From Rhizobium sp. BT03 (GTDB lineage: Bacteria; Pseudomonadota; Alphaproteobacteria; Rhizobiales; Rhizobiaceae), in assembly GCF_030053155.1 (NCBI RefSeq), contig NZ_CP125643.1, positions 62,001 to 126,000 on the forward strand: a stretch of DNA of 64,000 bases, in the 5' to 3' direction. How positions within the stretch are numbered: the stretch's first letter is position 1; every line of letters starts with the position of its first letter. The notes beneath the pieces were generated by a model that was not told where the DNA came from, did no database searches, and saw only the letters and a program-made list of their open reading frames with translations. The position numbers and the translations under genes are program-made. Of the stretch, positions 28,851-38,671 are shown one piece after another.

Positions 28851-28935
28851 TTGCCCTGGCGTGTGGGCCGAGGTCGGATTCGTGTTAGCCGTGACTGAGA
28901 GGCCGCAAATAAATTTTCCTAGAGGAGCTTCATTG

Positions 28936-29475
28936 ATGACCATGGAAAAGCAGGTCCCTATTGTCACCTTTCGCACGCGGGTTCGCGACGAGTCTATATC
29001 CGGTCCCAACCCCTACCGCTGGGAAGACAAGACGACCGACGACTATTTCAGCGGTAAGCGGGTAATCCTTTTTTCGCTGCCGGGCGCCTTCACGCCAATC
29101 TGCTCCACCTTCCAACTGCCTGATTTCGAAAGTCTTTATGTCGAGTTTAAGAAGAATGGCATTGACGACATCTACTGTCTCTCCGTCAACGATGCCTTCG
29201 TCATGAATGCTTGGGGCAAGTCTCAGGGGTTGAAAAATGTCAAGCTTATCCCGGACGGTTCGGGAGAATTCACTCGGAAAATGGGTATGCTCGTCGCCAA
29301 GGACAATCTCGGTTTCGGTCTGCGCTCCTGGCGCTACGCTGCCGTGATCAATAATGGCGTCGTGGAGGGGTGGTTCGAGGAAGAAGGCTTTGGCGACAAC
29401 TGCGCGACCGATCCGTATGGCGTTTCTTCGCCGCAAAACATTTTGAAATGCCTTAAGGCCCCAGCCTTCGTATGA
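28936..29475 (+). CDS. prxS: Peroxiredoxin (PrxS type)
   Basis: 179 residues from the ATG at 28,936 (agaggagctt upstream). It is an atypical Prx5-subfamily thiol peroxidase that reduces H2O2 and organic peroxides. The catalytic block SLPGAFTPICSTFQLPDFES carries the peroxidatic Cys (about residue 56); further Cys occur at YCLSV and DNCATD. It begins a two-gene operon with rpoN2 under a sigma54 promoter, an arrangement known from R. etli, where it protects bacteroids from peroxide. It looks intact. Confidence 0.92.
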   Translation: MTMEKQVPIVTFRTRVRDESISGPNPYRWEDKTTDDYFSGKRVILFSLPGAFTPICSTFQLPDFESLYVEFKKNGIDDIYCLSVNDAFVMNAWGKSQGLKNVKLIPDGSGEFTRKMGMLVAKDNLGFGLRSWRYAAVINNGVVEGWFEEEGFGDNCATDPYGVSSPQNILKCLKAPAFV

Positions 29476-29550
29476 GCATTGAAGCCAACGACCAGCAGCT
29501 ACGACTTGTCGTGCACACCTGCGCCGAATGATAGGAGTTTTGCTCGAACC

Positions 29551-31002
29551 ATGAAGTCCTTTACAAGCCTTCATCAGCGTCAGCAGCAATCGCTGGTTAT
29601 TACGCCCCAGCTCATCGCGTCTATTCGCTTGCTGCAGCTGGCGCACACCGAACTGAATCAGTTCGTGGAACAGGAAATCGAGAAGAACCCATTTCTCGAC
29701 CTGGCGTCGAATGACGGCGGGGCTTCTGGCGTATCGCCAACTGCGGCGGATGATCCAAATATCAGCGCACGCGAAGACCACGTTGATGGACCGGCCAGGA
29801 CGGACATGCCTGAGCTGTCTAGTCCCTGGAAATCAATCCGTGACACAGGCAACCTTTCGCCGGGGGAAAGGCCTTCCCTGGATGAGTTCGCCGCCTCAAC
29901 TGAGACATTGCACGAACATGTCGCCCATCAGATCGCCCTCACTGCCTTCACACCCCAGGAGCGGCTGATTGCTGGCGCGCTTGCCGACCATCTGGATGAC
30001 ACTGGGTATCTGCAAGTGAACCTTCTGGAGCTAGCAGAGAGGCTAAATAGCCCTGAGGCTGGAGTGAAGCGGGTTCTTGAGGCTTTGCAGCTATTTGACC
30101 CGCCGGGCATATTTGCGCGAAGTCTGGGCGAATGCCTCGAGATTCAGTTGCGCCAACGAGACCGGTTCGACCCGGCCATGGCAGCTCTGGTCGCAAATCT
30201 CGAGTTGCTTGCGCGACGCGATTTTCGAGCACTGAAGCGACGTTGCCGGGTCGATGAAGACGACCTTCTCGATATGTTGAACGAAATTCGTGCACTTGAC
30301 CCAAAGCCTGGAAACCAGTTCCAGTCCGCAAGGTCGGAATCCATCATACCCGACGTCTTCGTCCTACCCTCGCCGGGAGGCGGATGGCACGTCGAGCTTA
30401 ATCGGGAGATTTTGCCCAAGGTACTGATCAACCAAACCTATTTTGCGCAAGTTACTCGCCTAACCGCCCAAAGCTCGAAAGATCAGTCATTCCTGAACGA
30501 ATGCTTCCAGAGCGCGAGCTGGTTGGTTCGGAGTCTCGATCAGCGCGCCACGACGATCCTTAAGGTGGCGACCGAAATCGTGCGCCACCAGGATGTCTTT
30601 TTGGAAGATGGCATTGCTCATCTTCGCCCTCTCAATCTTAAGACCATCGCTGACGCGATCGACATGCACGAGTCCACTGTAAGTCGGGTAACGTCGAACA
30701 AATACATTCTCACGCCCCGCGGCGTGTTCGAGCTCAAGTATTTTTTCACCGTCGCGATCCCGTCCTCACAAGGCGGTGACGCGCACTCGGCCGAAGCTGT
30801 GCGCCATCAGATAAGGGCACTTATTGCCGCAGAGACGCTCCATGATGTGCTGTCCGACGATGGCATCGTTGCCAAGCTCAAGGAAACAGGCGTCGACATT
30901 GCTCGCCGCACAGTCGCCAAATATCGCGAGGCGATGAACATCCCCTCGTCCGCGCAACGCCGGCGGGAGAAACGGTTTGTACTGGCGGCCGCGGAGGGAT
31001 AA
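29551..31002 (+). CDS. rpoN2: RNA polymerase sigma-54 factor, symbiotic copy
   Basis: 483 residues from the ATG at 29,551 (ataggagtt upstream); an in-frame TTG at 29,479 is less likely because RpoN starts with the activator-interaction helix (QRQQQSLVITPQLIASIRLL). Region II is acidic (about 75-125). The core-binding and DNA-binding parts follow, with the helix-turn-helix LKTIADAIDMHESTVSRVTS and the RpoN box ARRTVAKYREAMNIPSSAQR. It directs polymerase to the -24/-12 promoters listed here, including its own. Confidence 0.95.
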   Translation: MKSFTSLHQRQQQSLVITPQLIASIRLLQLAHTELNQFVEQEIEKNPFLDLASNDGGASGVSPTAADDPNISAREDHVDGPARTDMPELSSPWKSIRDTGNLSPGERPSLDEFAASTETLHEHVAHQIALTAFTPQERLIAGALADHLDDTGYLQVNLLELAERLNSPEAGVKRVLEALQLFDPPGIFARSLGECLEIQLRQRDRFDPAMAALVANLELLARRDFRALKRRCRVDEDDLLDMLNEIRALDPKPGNQFQSARSESIIPDVFVLPSPGGGWHVELNREILPKVLINQTYFAQVTRLTAQSSKDQSFLNECFQSASWLVRSLDQRATTILKVATEIVRHQDVFLEDGIAHLRPLNLKTIADAIDMHESTVSRVTSNKYILTPRGVFELKYFFTVAIPSSQGGDAHSAEAVRHQIRALIAAETLHDVLSDDGIVAKLKETGVDIARRTVAKYREAMNIPSSAQRRREKRFVLAAAEG

Positions 31003-31250
31003 GTCCTTTGTACCGTAGGTGATGCCCTTTTCCCAAAAACCGCGGAACTGAGGCACATGTGACATTGTGCTTAGTCCTCTCCATGGAGGATCGACTTCAT
31101 ATGGGCTGGCGACCGCAGCCTCGTCACGGGAGCTTCAAAAGTTGTTCCGGCCGCTTAAGCTGACGTTCCAGAAAAGATTAGATGTCTGTTCCATAGCCCA
31201 AGCGCTTAGGGGCTAAGCGGTTAATCACGAAAACTCGTGCAGAATTTTTA
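31003..31250. other. Spacer between rpoN2 and the iscN control region
   Basis: I see no gene here. The region precedes the NifA site at 31,251. Confidence 0.5.
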
Positions 31251-31266
31251 TGTCGCGCAAGCGACA
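31251..31266. promoter_or_regulatory. NifA site upstream of iscN
   Basis: tgtcgcgcaagcgaca is an exact and nearly palindromic TGT-N10-ACA. It lies about 205 bp upstream of the -24 element. Confidence 0.6.
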
Positions 31267-31472
31267 AATCTAGAAGCAGTTGTCGCCTCCCATTCATTTT
31301 CGCCGAACCGCTGGGATTTCGGTGCGGCGGCAACGAGAGCCTCAACCGAAAATGATAGACGGAGATACGCGGGCAGACGTTCTGGAGTTGGCGCGCTTTC
31401 GAGATCTCCGATGTTCGACGACGCAGGAATACAACACGCGGGCTGATCGAACTCTTGGCCTTCCTCACCGCT

Positions 31473-31488
31473 TGGCACGACGCATGCA
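31473..31488 (+). promoter_or_regulatory. Sigma54 promoter of iscN-nifU-nifS-nifW
   Basis: tggcacgacgcatgca matches TGGCAC-N5-TTGCA with one mismatch (ATGC) and lies 43 bp before iscN's ribosome site. Confidence 0.75.
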
Positions 31489-31531
31489 CGGTAATCCGAA
31501 AATGCGCCATCGAACAAAAAGGAATCATCCC

Positions 31532-31849
31532 ATGATCAAGCTCACAGAGAATGCCGCCGCCATCATGAACGTAACGCTTTCCCGAGCCGAGCAGGCGGAA
31601 GGCTTTCGCATCGCGGTCGAGGCAGGTGGATGCGCCGGCTACAAATACCTGGTGGGGCTAGAAAGCGTCCAGGGCCAGGGCGACGCGGTGATCGAAACAA
31701 ATGGGGTCAAGGTGTTCGTTGACGCAGACTCGCAAGCACACATCAACGGCATGACGATCGACTTCGTGACGGGACCAGAAACCTCCGGTTTTGTCTTCGA
31801 CAATCCCAATGCGCACCAGAACTGCACTTGCGGCAAATCCTTCGGCTGA
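31532..31849 (+). CDS. iscN: IscN, A-type iron-sulfur carrier (HesB/IscA family)
   Basis: 105 residues from the ATG at 31,532, preceded by aaaaaggaatc. A-type carriers pass Fe-S clusters to apo-proteins such as NifH and accept them from NifU/NifS systems. The three conserved Cys are visible: EAGGCAGYKY (about residue 35) and NCTCGKSFG at the end (Cys-x-Cys). Length is normal. It leads a gene string that continues with a nifU-like frame and nifS. Confidence 0.93.
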   Translation: MIKLTENAAAIMNVTLSRAEQAEGFRIAVEAGGCAGYKYLVGLESVQGQGDAVIETNGVKVFVDADSQAHINGMTIDFVTGPETSGFVFDNPNAHQNCTCGKSFG

Positions 31850-31871
31850 TCACCGAGAAAGCGAGAGAGCC

Positions 31872-32822
31872 ATGCGGAATTATTGCGAAAAGGTCATGGT
31901 TTCCTTTTTCAATCCGAAGAACGACGGCGTGCAGGAAAATCCCCTCAGCGAGACCGGGGCAGTTTCCTACGGTAGAGGGCCTGAATTGATAATTGGAGTC
32001 GATCCAACGGTGGAAGCGTTTCTGGTGACGCCGTCGTCCTTGCGTTCCAACCCAGCGACCGCCTTCTCGCCAGCGCTGGCCGAACTCATAACCCTAAAGC
32101 CCGCCGAAGCGCCTCAAACCGTCCGTCAGGAGACAGCAGGCTTTTTAAGCGGTTTGCTGCCGGAGAGAAAGGTCTGCTCATCAACGGATTATCCTGAGGC
32201 AGCAAAATTTTTTGGCGGGCATCCGGGCCAGGATTCCAAAGGAGACGCCCCCTCTGCAAGCAGTTCCGCGCCGAGGAAAGGTGAGCGAAGACGCGTGCGT
32301 GTCAAGAGGCTTGATTTCATGACCAAGTCGCTCACTTCGCTAGATCTGGCAGTAGACGGACGACACTCGTTCAAGCCGTCGAAGACGTGTCAGCGGTTTA
32401 TACAATACTGGTCGTCGAAAGCCTCGTTCCGGCAGAGGAGGACGATCAGACCGTCACAACAGAAATCTGAGGCCTGGAGAAATTGGCAGGGTCGAAATGG
32501 ATGTTGTAGCCGGCAATCGCGTAGGACAGGGTCTAAAAATCGCCGCAGCCTGCAACAGTTCAGTTCTCAGCGACAAGCTAAGCTGGCGACCCATCTAGTT
32601 AAGCAGCCGCGGCGAATCCAACCGTTGGAAAAGGCGCGAGCGCACAACGTTCTTCCCTTCCTACTGATGGCGGCTATGCGACGTTATCGATGCCAACAAG
32701 ATCGCGTGACGCGCCATCGCACGACTCCACCCCGCGCTGCTTGCCCGAGGCTATCAAACAACAGCATGTGCAAGACGCCGCAGCATTGTCACCGCTTCCC
32801 CTCAGTCGAGATCCACCCATGA
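31872..32822 (+). pseudogene. nifU: Degenerate nifU-like frame before nifS
   Basis: The first part keeps the outline of NifU's scaffold domain: MRNYCEKVMVSFFNPKNDGV, ELIIGVDPTVEAFLVTPSSL, SPALAELITL, FLSGLLPERKVCSSTDYPEA. Two of the three scaffold Cys are gone (SYG instead of SCG; VTPSS instead of FGCGS) and only the third (KVCS) remains. Past about residue 120 the frame is basic, low in order and unlike NifU. The central Cys-rich and C-terminal Nfu domains are not recognisable. The frame stays open to overlap the nifS ATG (32,819-32,822), so translational coupling may survive. Confidence 0.6.
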
Positions 32823-34015
32823 GAGCGATCTATCTCGACAATAATGCAACGACCAGAGTCGATCCTGAAGTGGTTGAAGCCATGCTGCCGTTCTTTGCGG
32901 ATCAGTTTGGAAACCCTTCGTCGACGCACGCTTTTGGCTCCTCCATCCGCGAGGCGGTGAGGAAGGCGCGCCGGCAATTGCAAGCGCTGATCGGCGCCGA
33001 GTTCGATCATGAGATCGTGTTCACCTCGGGGGGGACGGAAAGCGACAATGCGGCGATCCTTTCGGCGCTGGAGGTGATGCCTGAGCGCACAGAGATCGTG
33101 ACTTCCGCAGTCGAGCATTCAGCGGTGCTGACACTCTGCGGCCATCTGGAGAAGACGCGCGGCATTAAGGTACACAGGATCCCAGTGGATCGACATGGAC
33201 GTCTCGATCTTGACGCCTATGAGACCGCCCTCACTCATCGTGTAGCGATTGCTTCGATCATGTGGGCGAACAACGAGACGGGAACCATTTTCCCGGTCGC
33301 TAAGCTTGCCGAGATGGCCAAGAGAATCGGTGCACTTTTCCACACCGACGCGGTCCAGGCGGTCGGCAAGGTTCCAATGGACCTCCAACCTACTGCAATC
33401 GACATGCTTTCGTTGTCCGGACACAAATTCCATGGACCAAAAGGCATTGGTGCACTCTATCTCAGGCGGGGCTTATCTTTCTCCTCACTGATCAAGGGAG
33501 GTCATCAGGAGCGCGACCGACGCGCAGGGACAGAAAATACGGCCGGGATTGTCGGTTTAGGCAAGGCTGCCGAACTCGCCCTGAAATCAATAGACGACGA
33601 GAGCACCCGATTAAAGTCGCTCCGAGATCGATTGGAGAACGGCATTGTCCAGCGTGTTCCAGGCGCCTTCGTAACCGGCGATAGGCTTAAGAGGTTGCCG
33701 AACACGGCGAACATCGCCTTTCAACGTGTCGAAGGAGACAGTATGCTCCTTCTTCTCAACCGCTATGGCATCGCCTGCTCTTCCGGCTCTGCTTGCTCCT
33801 CCGGTTCGCTGGAGCCGAGCCATGTCTTGAGGGCAATGGATATCCCTCATGCTATGGCGCACGGAACAATCCGCTTCTCGTTCTCGCGCGATAACTGTGA
33901 CGAGGATGTCGACCGGGTGCTCGAAGTTTTACCGGGCATCGTTGAAAGGCTCCGGAGCCAATGCCGTTCCGGCCACGTGGCCGACACGAGCAGCCGGGTT
34001 CGTTCAGGGGAGTAG
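32819..34015 (+). CDS. nifS: NifS, cysteine desulfurase
   Basis: 398 residues from the ATG at 32,819. This pyridoxal-phosphate enzyme supplies sulfur from cysteine for nitrogenase clusters. It begins MRAIYLDNNATTRVDPEVVE. The PLP-phosphate region GGTESDNAAI, the HTDAVQAVGK Asp, and the lysine motif MLSLSGHKFHGPKGIGALYL (Schiff-base Lys) are present. The substrate-cysteine loop SSGSACSSGSLEPSHVLRAM is also present, with the catalytic Cys. Full length; no lesion seen. Confidence 0.97.
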   Translation: MRAIYLDNNATTRVDPEVVEAMLPFFADQFGNPSSTHAFGSSIREAVRKARRQLQALIGAEFDHEIVFTSGGTESDNAAILSALEVMPERTEIVTSAVEHSAVLTLCGHLEKTRGIKVHRIPVDRHGRLDLDAYETALTHRVAIASIMWANNETGTIFPVAKLAEMAKRIGALFHTDAVQAVGKVPMDLQPTAIDMLSLSGHKFHGPKGIGALYLRRGLSFSSLIKGGHQERDRRAGTENTAGIVGLGKAAELALKSIDDESTRLKSLRDRLENGIVQRVPGAFVTGDRLKRLPNTANIAFQRVEGDSMLLLLNRYGIACSSGSACSSGSLEPSHVLRAMDIPHAMAHGTIRFSFSRDNCDEDVDRVLEVLPGIVERLRSQCRSGHVADTSSRVRSGE

Positions 34016-34354
34016 GAGCAGGCACGCTCATGAAACGGCAATTCCTTTTCACCGATACGACCTGCATGACGGCACCGGCATCGTATGAACGATCAGGTAA
34101 AAGCCGGGGCTCTCAGTCACATAGATCGCCGGTTCACCGCCCATGCGTGTTCGTGGAGGGGGCCCAGCGCCATATCATCTTAATCAATCTCTCGACACCA
34201 TCGGTGGATCGCATCCGACCACCAGCCTATGCCGACTCCAGTTGCAACGCGACTGCCTTGCGCCTAGCCGCGTCGAACCACGCATTCCGTACGTTGCAGC
34301 TTAAGCTACGGGAGAACGATCTCGCGATCACCGCTCACGACCAGGGGGAATCTT
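34016..34354 (+). other. Spacer between nifS and nifW, possible small gene relic
   Basis: An open frame from an ATG at 34,030 (MKRQFLFTDTTCMTAP) reaches 34,374 and ends with AFRTLQLKLRENDLAITAHD. I do not recognise it. It may be a decayed gene, since nifS and nifW are often separated by another nif gene. There is no clear evidence for a function. Confidence 0.35.
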
Positions 34355-34738
34355 ATGTGCCGTTGCTCCGCTGACAGCAGTCCCGTCGATGTCAAAGACA
34401 TCCTCAATCGGCTGAAATCTCTCTCGGCTGCGGAGGAGTTCTTCGCAGCCCTAGGGGTCCCCTATGACCCTAAGGTTCTCGATGTCTCACGACTCCATAT
34501 CATGAAGCGTATGGGCCAATACCTCGCGGCAGAGGACTTCTCCCATCTCCCAGACCGGGTAATCGCTGCTCGTGCCCGTGCCATACTGGAAAGGGCCTAC
34601 TGTGATTTCGCGACCTCCGCGCCGCTCTCGCACCGGGTCTTCAAGGTGCTCAAGGACCACAATCCGAACAGACCTGTCACACCCGGCCGCACCGTTGTCC
34701 CGTTAGACTCTTTCCTGAAGCCGTTCGAAAAGAAGTGA
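34355..34738 (+). CDS. nifW: NifW, nitrogenase-protective protein
   Basis: 127 residues, slightly long through an N-terminal extension (MCRCSADSSPVDVK). NifW binds MoFe protein and helps guard it or aid its maturation under oxygen stress. The family core is ILNRLKSLSAAEEFFAALGV, PYDPKVLDVSRLHIMKRMGQ and the C-terminal VFKVLKDHNPNRPVTPGRTV with VPLDSF. It is probably the end of the iscN-nifS unit. Confidence 0.93.
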   Translation: MCRCSADSSPVDVKDILNRLKSLSAAEEFFAALGVPYDPKVLDVSRLHIMKRMGQYLAAEDFSHLPDRVIAARARAILERAYCDFATSAPLSHRVFKVLKDHNPNRPVTPGRTVVPLDSFLKPFEKK

Positions 34739-34758
34739 GCACGGTTGCGACACGACAA

Positions 34759-34774
34759 TGTCGGGAAGCTTACA
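34759..34774. promoter_or_regulatory. NifA site for fixABCX
   Basis: tgtcgggaagcttaca is an exact TGT-N10-ACA, about 70 bp upstream of the -24 element. Confidence 0.75.
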
Positions 34775-34840
34775 ATTCAGTCATATGCTAGCAACGTCGG
34801 AATCGAAGCCATTTCAATGTGATAGAGAACGCCAAACGGT

Positions 34841-34856
34841 TGGCACGAATGATGCA
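34841..34856 (+). promoter_or_regulatory. Sigma54 promoter of fixABCX
   Basis: tggcacgaatgatgca fits TGGCAC-N5-TTGCA with one mismatch. It lies about 60 bp upstream of fixA. Confidence 0.8.
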
Positions 34857-34914
34857 CGCAAGCATGTGTACTGACAAGCCCGCCACCCATAGAGGGAGGG
34901 AGTAAGAAACCGCC

Positions 34915-35763
34915 ATGCACATAGTTATCTGTATCAAACAGGTACCGGACTCCGCACAAATACGAGTGCATCCGGTGACGAACACAATCATGCGTCAGGG
35001 AGTGCCAACCATCATCAACCCCTATGATCTGTTCGCCCTTGAAGAGGCGCTCCAGTTGCGCGACCGCCATGGCGGCGAGGTGACCGTGCTCACCATGGGG
35101 CCGCCCATGGCAGAGGACGCGTTGCGCAAGGCGCTCACCTACGGCGCCGACCGCGCCGTACTCTTGACCGACCGTCATTTTGCCGGCTCCGACACTCTGG
35201 CGACCTCGTTTGCTCTTTCGCGAGCCATCGCGAAGATCGGAGAGGCCTTCGGTACGCCCGATATCGTCTTTACGGGCAAACAGACCATCGACGGCGATAC
35301 CGCCCAGGTTGGGCCTGGCATCGCCAAGCGCCTCGACCTCCTGCAGCTCACCTACGTTGCCAAAATCGTCTCTGTCGACATCAATGGGCGCGAGATTACG
35401 GTGGAGCGCCGCTCGGAAGGGGGCACGCAGACGCTGATGAGCAAGCTCCCTTGCCTAATTACAATGCTCGAAGGCACAAACGAAATCCGCCGCGGCTCGC
35501 TCGATGACGCGCTACGGGCCGCGCGCAGCCAGATCGTGAAGTGGAATGCGGCCGACGCTGGCATAGAGGACCTCACCAAGTGCGGCCTGCGTGGCTCGCC
35601 AACCGTCGTTAAGAGGGTCTTTGCCCCTCCTGAGCGGGCGGAAAAGGCGGAGCAGATCGACACCGCGGAAAAAACACCGCGCGATCTCGCGGAGGAGTTG
35701 ATCGCTGGGATCTTTTTGCGCCAGCCGGCGCTCGAAAGCGAACTCGCCTTTGACGGCGAATGA
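34915..35763 (+). CDS. fixA: FixA, electron-transfer flavoprotein beta subunit
   Basis: 282 residues. FixA and FixB form a flavin-bifurcating ETF that, with FixC and FixX, delivers low-potential electrons towards nitrogenase. It begins MHIVICIKQVPDSAQIRVHP. The nucleotide-binding fold is clear (YDLFALEEALQLRDRHGGEV, LTMGPPMAEDALRKALTYGA, FTGKQTIDGDTAQVGPGIAK). The spacer agggagggagtaag provides the ribosome site. fixB follows after 15 bp. Confidence 0.96.
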   Translation: MHIVICIKQVPDSAQIRVHPVTNTIMRQGVPTIINPYDLFALEEALQLRDRHGGEVTVLTMGPPMAEDALRKALTYGADRAVLLTDRHFAGSDTLATSFALSRAIAKIGEAFGTPDIVFTGKQTIDGDTAQVGPGIAKRLDLLQLTYVAKIVSVDINGREITVERRSEGGTQTLMSKLPCLITMLEGTNEIRRGSLDDALRAARSQIVKWNAADAGIEDLTKCGLRGSPTVVKRVFAPPERAEKAEQIDTAEKTPRDLAEELIAGIFLRQPALESELAFDGE

Positions 35764-35778
35764 AGGCAAGGAGCGACG

Positions 35779-36888
35779 ATGTTGAGCACGAATCGAGAGA
35801 GCCCTCCTCCAGCCGCTGGCCGTGCCGCCATGAAGAAAGAGCTGCCCGATCAGTTTAAGGACCATCGGCACGTTTGGGTCTTCATGGAGCTGGAGCGCGA
35901 TCAGGTGCATCCCGTCTCCTTCGAGCTGCTCGGCGAAGGCCGCAAGCTCGCCGACAAGCTGGGCGTCCAGCTTGCCGGCGTCGTTCTCGGACCACCGGGA
36001 GAGGCCACGTGGTTTGCCATCGCCGAGGCTTTTGCTTATGGCGCCGACCTGGCCTACCTCGTCGAGGCCCCACTGCTCGCCGACTACCGAAATGAGCCTT
36101 TCACCAAAGCATTGACGGATCTGGTTACTAACTACAAACCGGAAATCCTTCTTTTAGGGGCAACGACGCTCGGGCGCGACCTTGCCGGTTCCGTGGCGAC
36201 GACCTTGTTGACAGGGCTCACGGCGGATTGCACCGAACTTGATGTGGATGCGGACGGCTCGCTTGCGGCGACCCGGCCGACTTTCGGCGGCTCCTTGCTT
36301 TGCACGATCTACACGCTCAACTGCCGGCCGCAGATGGCAACGGTCCGGCCGAGGGTCATGGCCATGCCTCCGCGCGGGAATAATAAGATCGGACGCGTCA
36401 TTCAACACAAAGTGTCGATGATCGAGGAAGAGATCGTCACTAAGGTCCTCGGTTTCTTGTCCGATGGCCAGTCGGCGACGGCGAATCTCGCCTATGCGGA
36501 CGTCGTGGTTGCTGGAGGCCTCGGTCTCGGCGCGGTGGAGAACGTGAAGCTTATGAAGAAACTCGCGCGGACGATCGGGGCCGATTATGGCTGTTCGCGC
36601 CCCCTCGTCCAAAAGGGCTGGATGCCTGCTGATCGGCAGATCGGCCAAACTGGCAAAACTATCCGGCCGAAGCTTTACATAGCAGCCGGCATTTCCGGCG
36701 CCATCCAGCATCGCGTTGGCGTCGAGGGAGCTGATCTTATTTTAGCCATTAACACCGATCCTAACGCGCCGATTTTTGATTTCGCCCACCTCGGCGTCGT
36801 CACCGATGCGATCCGTTTACTGCCGTCATTAACGGAACTCTTCACCCATCGACTGTCGCCGCACAGTCGCGATAAGCTTGCAAACTGA
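35779..36888 (+). CDS. fixB: FixB, electron-transfer flavoprotein alpha subunit
   Basis: 369 residues. Partner of FixA; the C-terminal domain binds FAD. The N-terminus has an extra 30 residues before [20 protein letters not shown]. The FAD region is [60 protein letters not shown] with GAIQHRVG, then [20 protein letters not shown]. All are typical of ETF alpha. It is intact and sits in the fixABCX operon. Confidence 0.96.
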   Translation: MLSTNRESPPPAAGRAAMKKELPDQFKDHRHVWVFMELERDQVHPVSFELLGEGRKLADKLGVQLAGVVLGPPGEATWFAIAEAFAYGADLAYLVEAPLLADYRNEPFTKALTDLVTNYKPEILLLGATTLGRDLAGSVATTLLTGLTADCTELDVDADGSLAATRPTFGGSLLCTIYTLNCRPQMATVRPRVMAMPPRGNNKIGRVIQHKVSMIEEEIVTKVLGFLSDGQSATANLAYADVVVAGGLGLGAVENVKLMKKLARTIGADYGCSRPLVQKGWMPADRQIGQTGKTIRPKLYIAAGISGAIQHRVGVEGADLILAINTDPNAPIFDFAHLGVVTDAIRLLPSLTELFTHRLSPHSRDKLAN

Positions 36889-36897
36889 GGGCGCCCC

Positions 36898-38205
36898 ATG
36901 ACTGAGGAAAACTTCGACGCCATAGTTATCGGGGCCGGCATGGCCGGAAACGCAGCTGCTTACACGATGTCGAACCGCGGCATGAAGGTGCTGCAGTTGG
37001 AGCGTGGCGAGTATCCGGGCTCCAAGAATGTGCAGGGCGCCATCATGTACGCGGACATGCTGGAGAAAATCCTGCCGGATTTCCGGGATGATGCGCCTCT
37101 GGAGCGGCACTTAGTCGAGCAGCGCTTCTGGATGATGGACGACTCGTCCCACATCGGTATGCAATACCGGTCGGACGACTTCAACGAGTCGAGACACAAT
37201 CGCTACACGGTCATTCGCGCCCAATTCGACAAATGGTTTTCACGCAAGGTGCGCGAGGCCGGAGCGACGCTTCTATGCGAGACGACCGTGACGGAACTCG
37301 TTCGTGATCCAAAGGGCAAGGTGATTGGCGTTCGCACCGACCGCGCCGGCGACGTGATTCTTGCTGACGTGGTCGTTCTCGCAGAGGGCGTCAATGGGCT
37401 GCTCGGCACGCGTGCTGGATTGCGTGACACGCCAAAACCGGAAACTGTCGCGCTCGCCGTCAAGGAAATGCATTTCCTGGCCGAAGAGGTAATTGACCAG
37501 CGGTTCGGCCTCCAGGCCAATGAAGGCTGCGTCATCGAGGCAGTTGGCACGATCTCTCGCAACATGGCCGGGCTTGCCTTCCTCTACACCAACAAAGAAT
37601 CGATCTCGATCGGCATTGGCTGCCTTGTCTCCGAATTCGCGGCAACAATGGAAAGTCCTTATGATCTGCTCGAAAAATTCAAAAGCCATCCGTCGGTAAA
37701 GCCGCTGATCGCAGGAGCGGAAGTCAAGGAATATGCGGCGCATCTCATTCCAGAAGGTGGTTACAAGGCAATTCCGCAGCTTTTTGGTGACGGCTGGGTC
37801 GTCGTCGGCGACGCGGCACAACTTAATAATGCGGTGCACCGCGAGGGGTCCAACCTCGCCATGACGTCGGGGCGCATCGCCGGCGAAGCAATCGTCCAGA
37901 TCAAGAATCGCAAAAAGCCGATGGTCAAGGAGAACCTCTCCCTTTACAAGTCGATGCTTGAAAAGTCGTTCGTTATCAAAGACTTGCGGAAATACAAGGA
38001 CATGCCTGCCCTGCTGCACACCAATTCCCGCAATTTCTTCACGACTTATCCAAGGTTGCTGTCGCAGGCCGCACAGAACTTTGTGCGAGTCGATGGCACC
38101 CCGAAGATCGACAAGGAACGGGCGACCACGGGCACCTTCATCAAGGCACGCTCCCGCTGGGGGCTGTTTGGTGACGCGGTTCGCTTGGCGCGCGCGTGGC
38201 GATAA
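36898..38205 (+). CDS. fixC: FixC, flavoprotein (ETF-quinone oxidoreductase-like)
   Basis: 435 residues. FixC resembles the FAD part of ETF:ubiquinone oxidoreductase and takes part in FixABCX electron bifurcation between NADH, quinone and ferredoxin. It has the N-terminal Rossmann motif [20 protein letters not shown] (FAD), [20 protein letters not shown], and the second FAD block [20 protein letters not shown] with [17 protein letters not shown]. The start 10 bp after fixB and the spacing show a tight operon. Confidence 0.96.
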   Translation: MTEENFDAIVIGAGMAGNAAAYTMSNRGMKVLQLERGEYPGSKNVQGAIMYADMLEKILPDFRDDAPLERHLVEQRFWMMDDSSHIGMQYRSDDFNESRHNRYTVIRAQFDKWFSRKVREAGATLLCETTVTELVRDPKGKVIGVRTDRAGDVILADVVVLAEGVNGLLGTRAGLRDTPKPETVALAVKEMHFLAEEVIDQRFGLQANEGCVIEAVGTISRNMAGLAFLYTNKESISIGIGCLVSEFAATMESPYDLLEKFKSHPSVKPLIAGAEVKEYAAHLIPEGGYKAIPQLFGDGWVVVGDAAQLNNAVHREGSNLAMTSGRIAGEAIVQIKNRKKPMVKENLSLYKSMLEKSFVIKDLRKYKDMPALLHTNSRNFFTTYPRLLSQAAQNFVRVDGTPKIDKERATTGTFIKARSRWGLFGDAVRLARAWR

Positions 38206-38217
38206 AGGAGAGATGAG

Positions 38218-38517
38218 ATGACGGTTGCAGTGACGAACATACGCGTAGAGGACAAGCTTTACCAAAATCGATACGTGGTCGATGCCGGACGCCCGCATAT
38301 TAGGGTGCGTCCACACGATTGGCCAAGCGTAAATCTGTATGCCCTCACAAGTGTCTGTCCGGCCAAGTGCTACGAATTGAATGACCAGGGCCAAGTGGAG
38401 GTTATCGCCGACGGGTGCATGGAGTGCGGCACGTGCCGCGTACTCTGCGAGGCAAGTGGAGATATCGAGTGGAACTATCCGAGAGGCGGTTTCGGCGTTC
38501 TCTTCAAGTTCGGATAA
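38218..38517 (+). CDS. fixX: FixX, ferredoxin-like protein
   Basis: 99 residues, last gene of fixABCX, 12 bp after fixC (ggagagatg upstream). It carries one or two 4Fe-4S clusters that pass electrons on. Cys are in [10 protein letters not shown] and in the classical [14 protein letters not shown]. The tail [15 protein letters not shown] is conserved in FixX. No terminator hairpin is obvious before nifA. Confidence 0.95.
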
Positions 38518-38671
38518 AGGTTTGCAACTCCACGATTCAGAACCAACTTGGGTTTGCAGACGGGCGCATCGGAAACTTGCAGAGGTGCGCGTTGCAGATT
38601 GGTATTAGAAATTACTATATATACATGCAAGCAAGGGTGATAAGAAACGTTAGACAACCCAAGGCCATATA

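Noticed and set aside
32690..32818. Longer nifS start at 32,690
   Set aside because: The extra 43 codons have no counterpart in NifS, and the ATG at 32,819 gives the classical MRAIYLDNNATT start.
37273..38394. 373-codon minus-strand frame across fixC
   Set aside because: Antisense of intact fixC in a GC-rich gene; it has no motifs.
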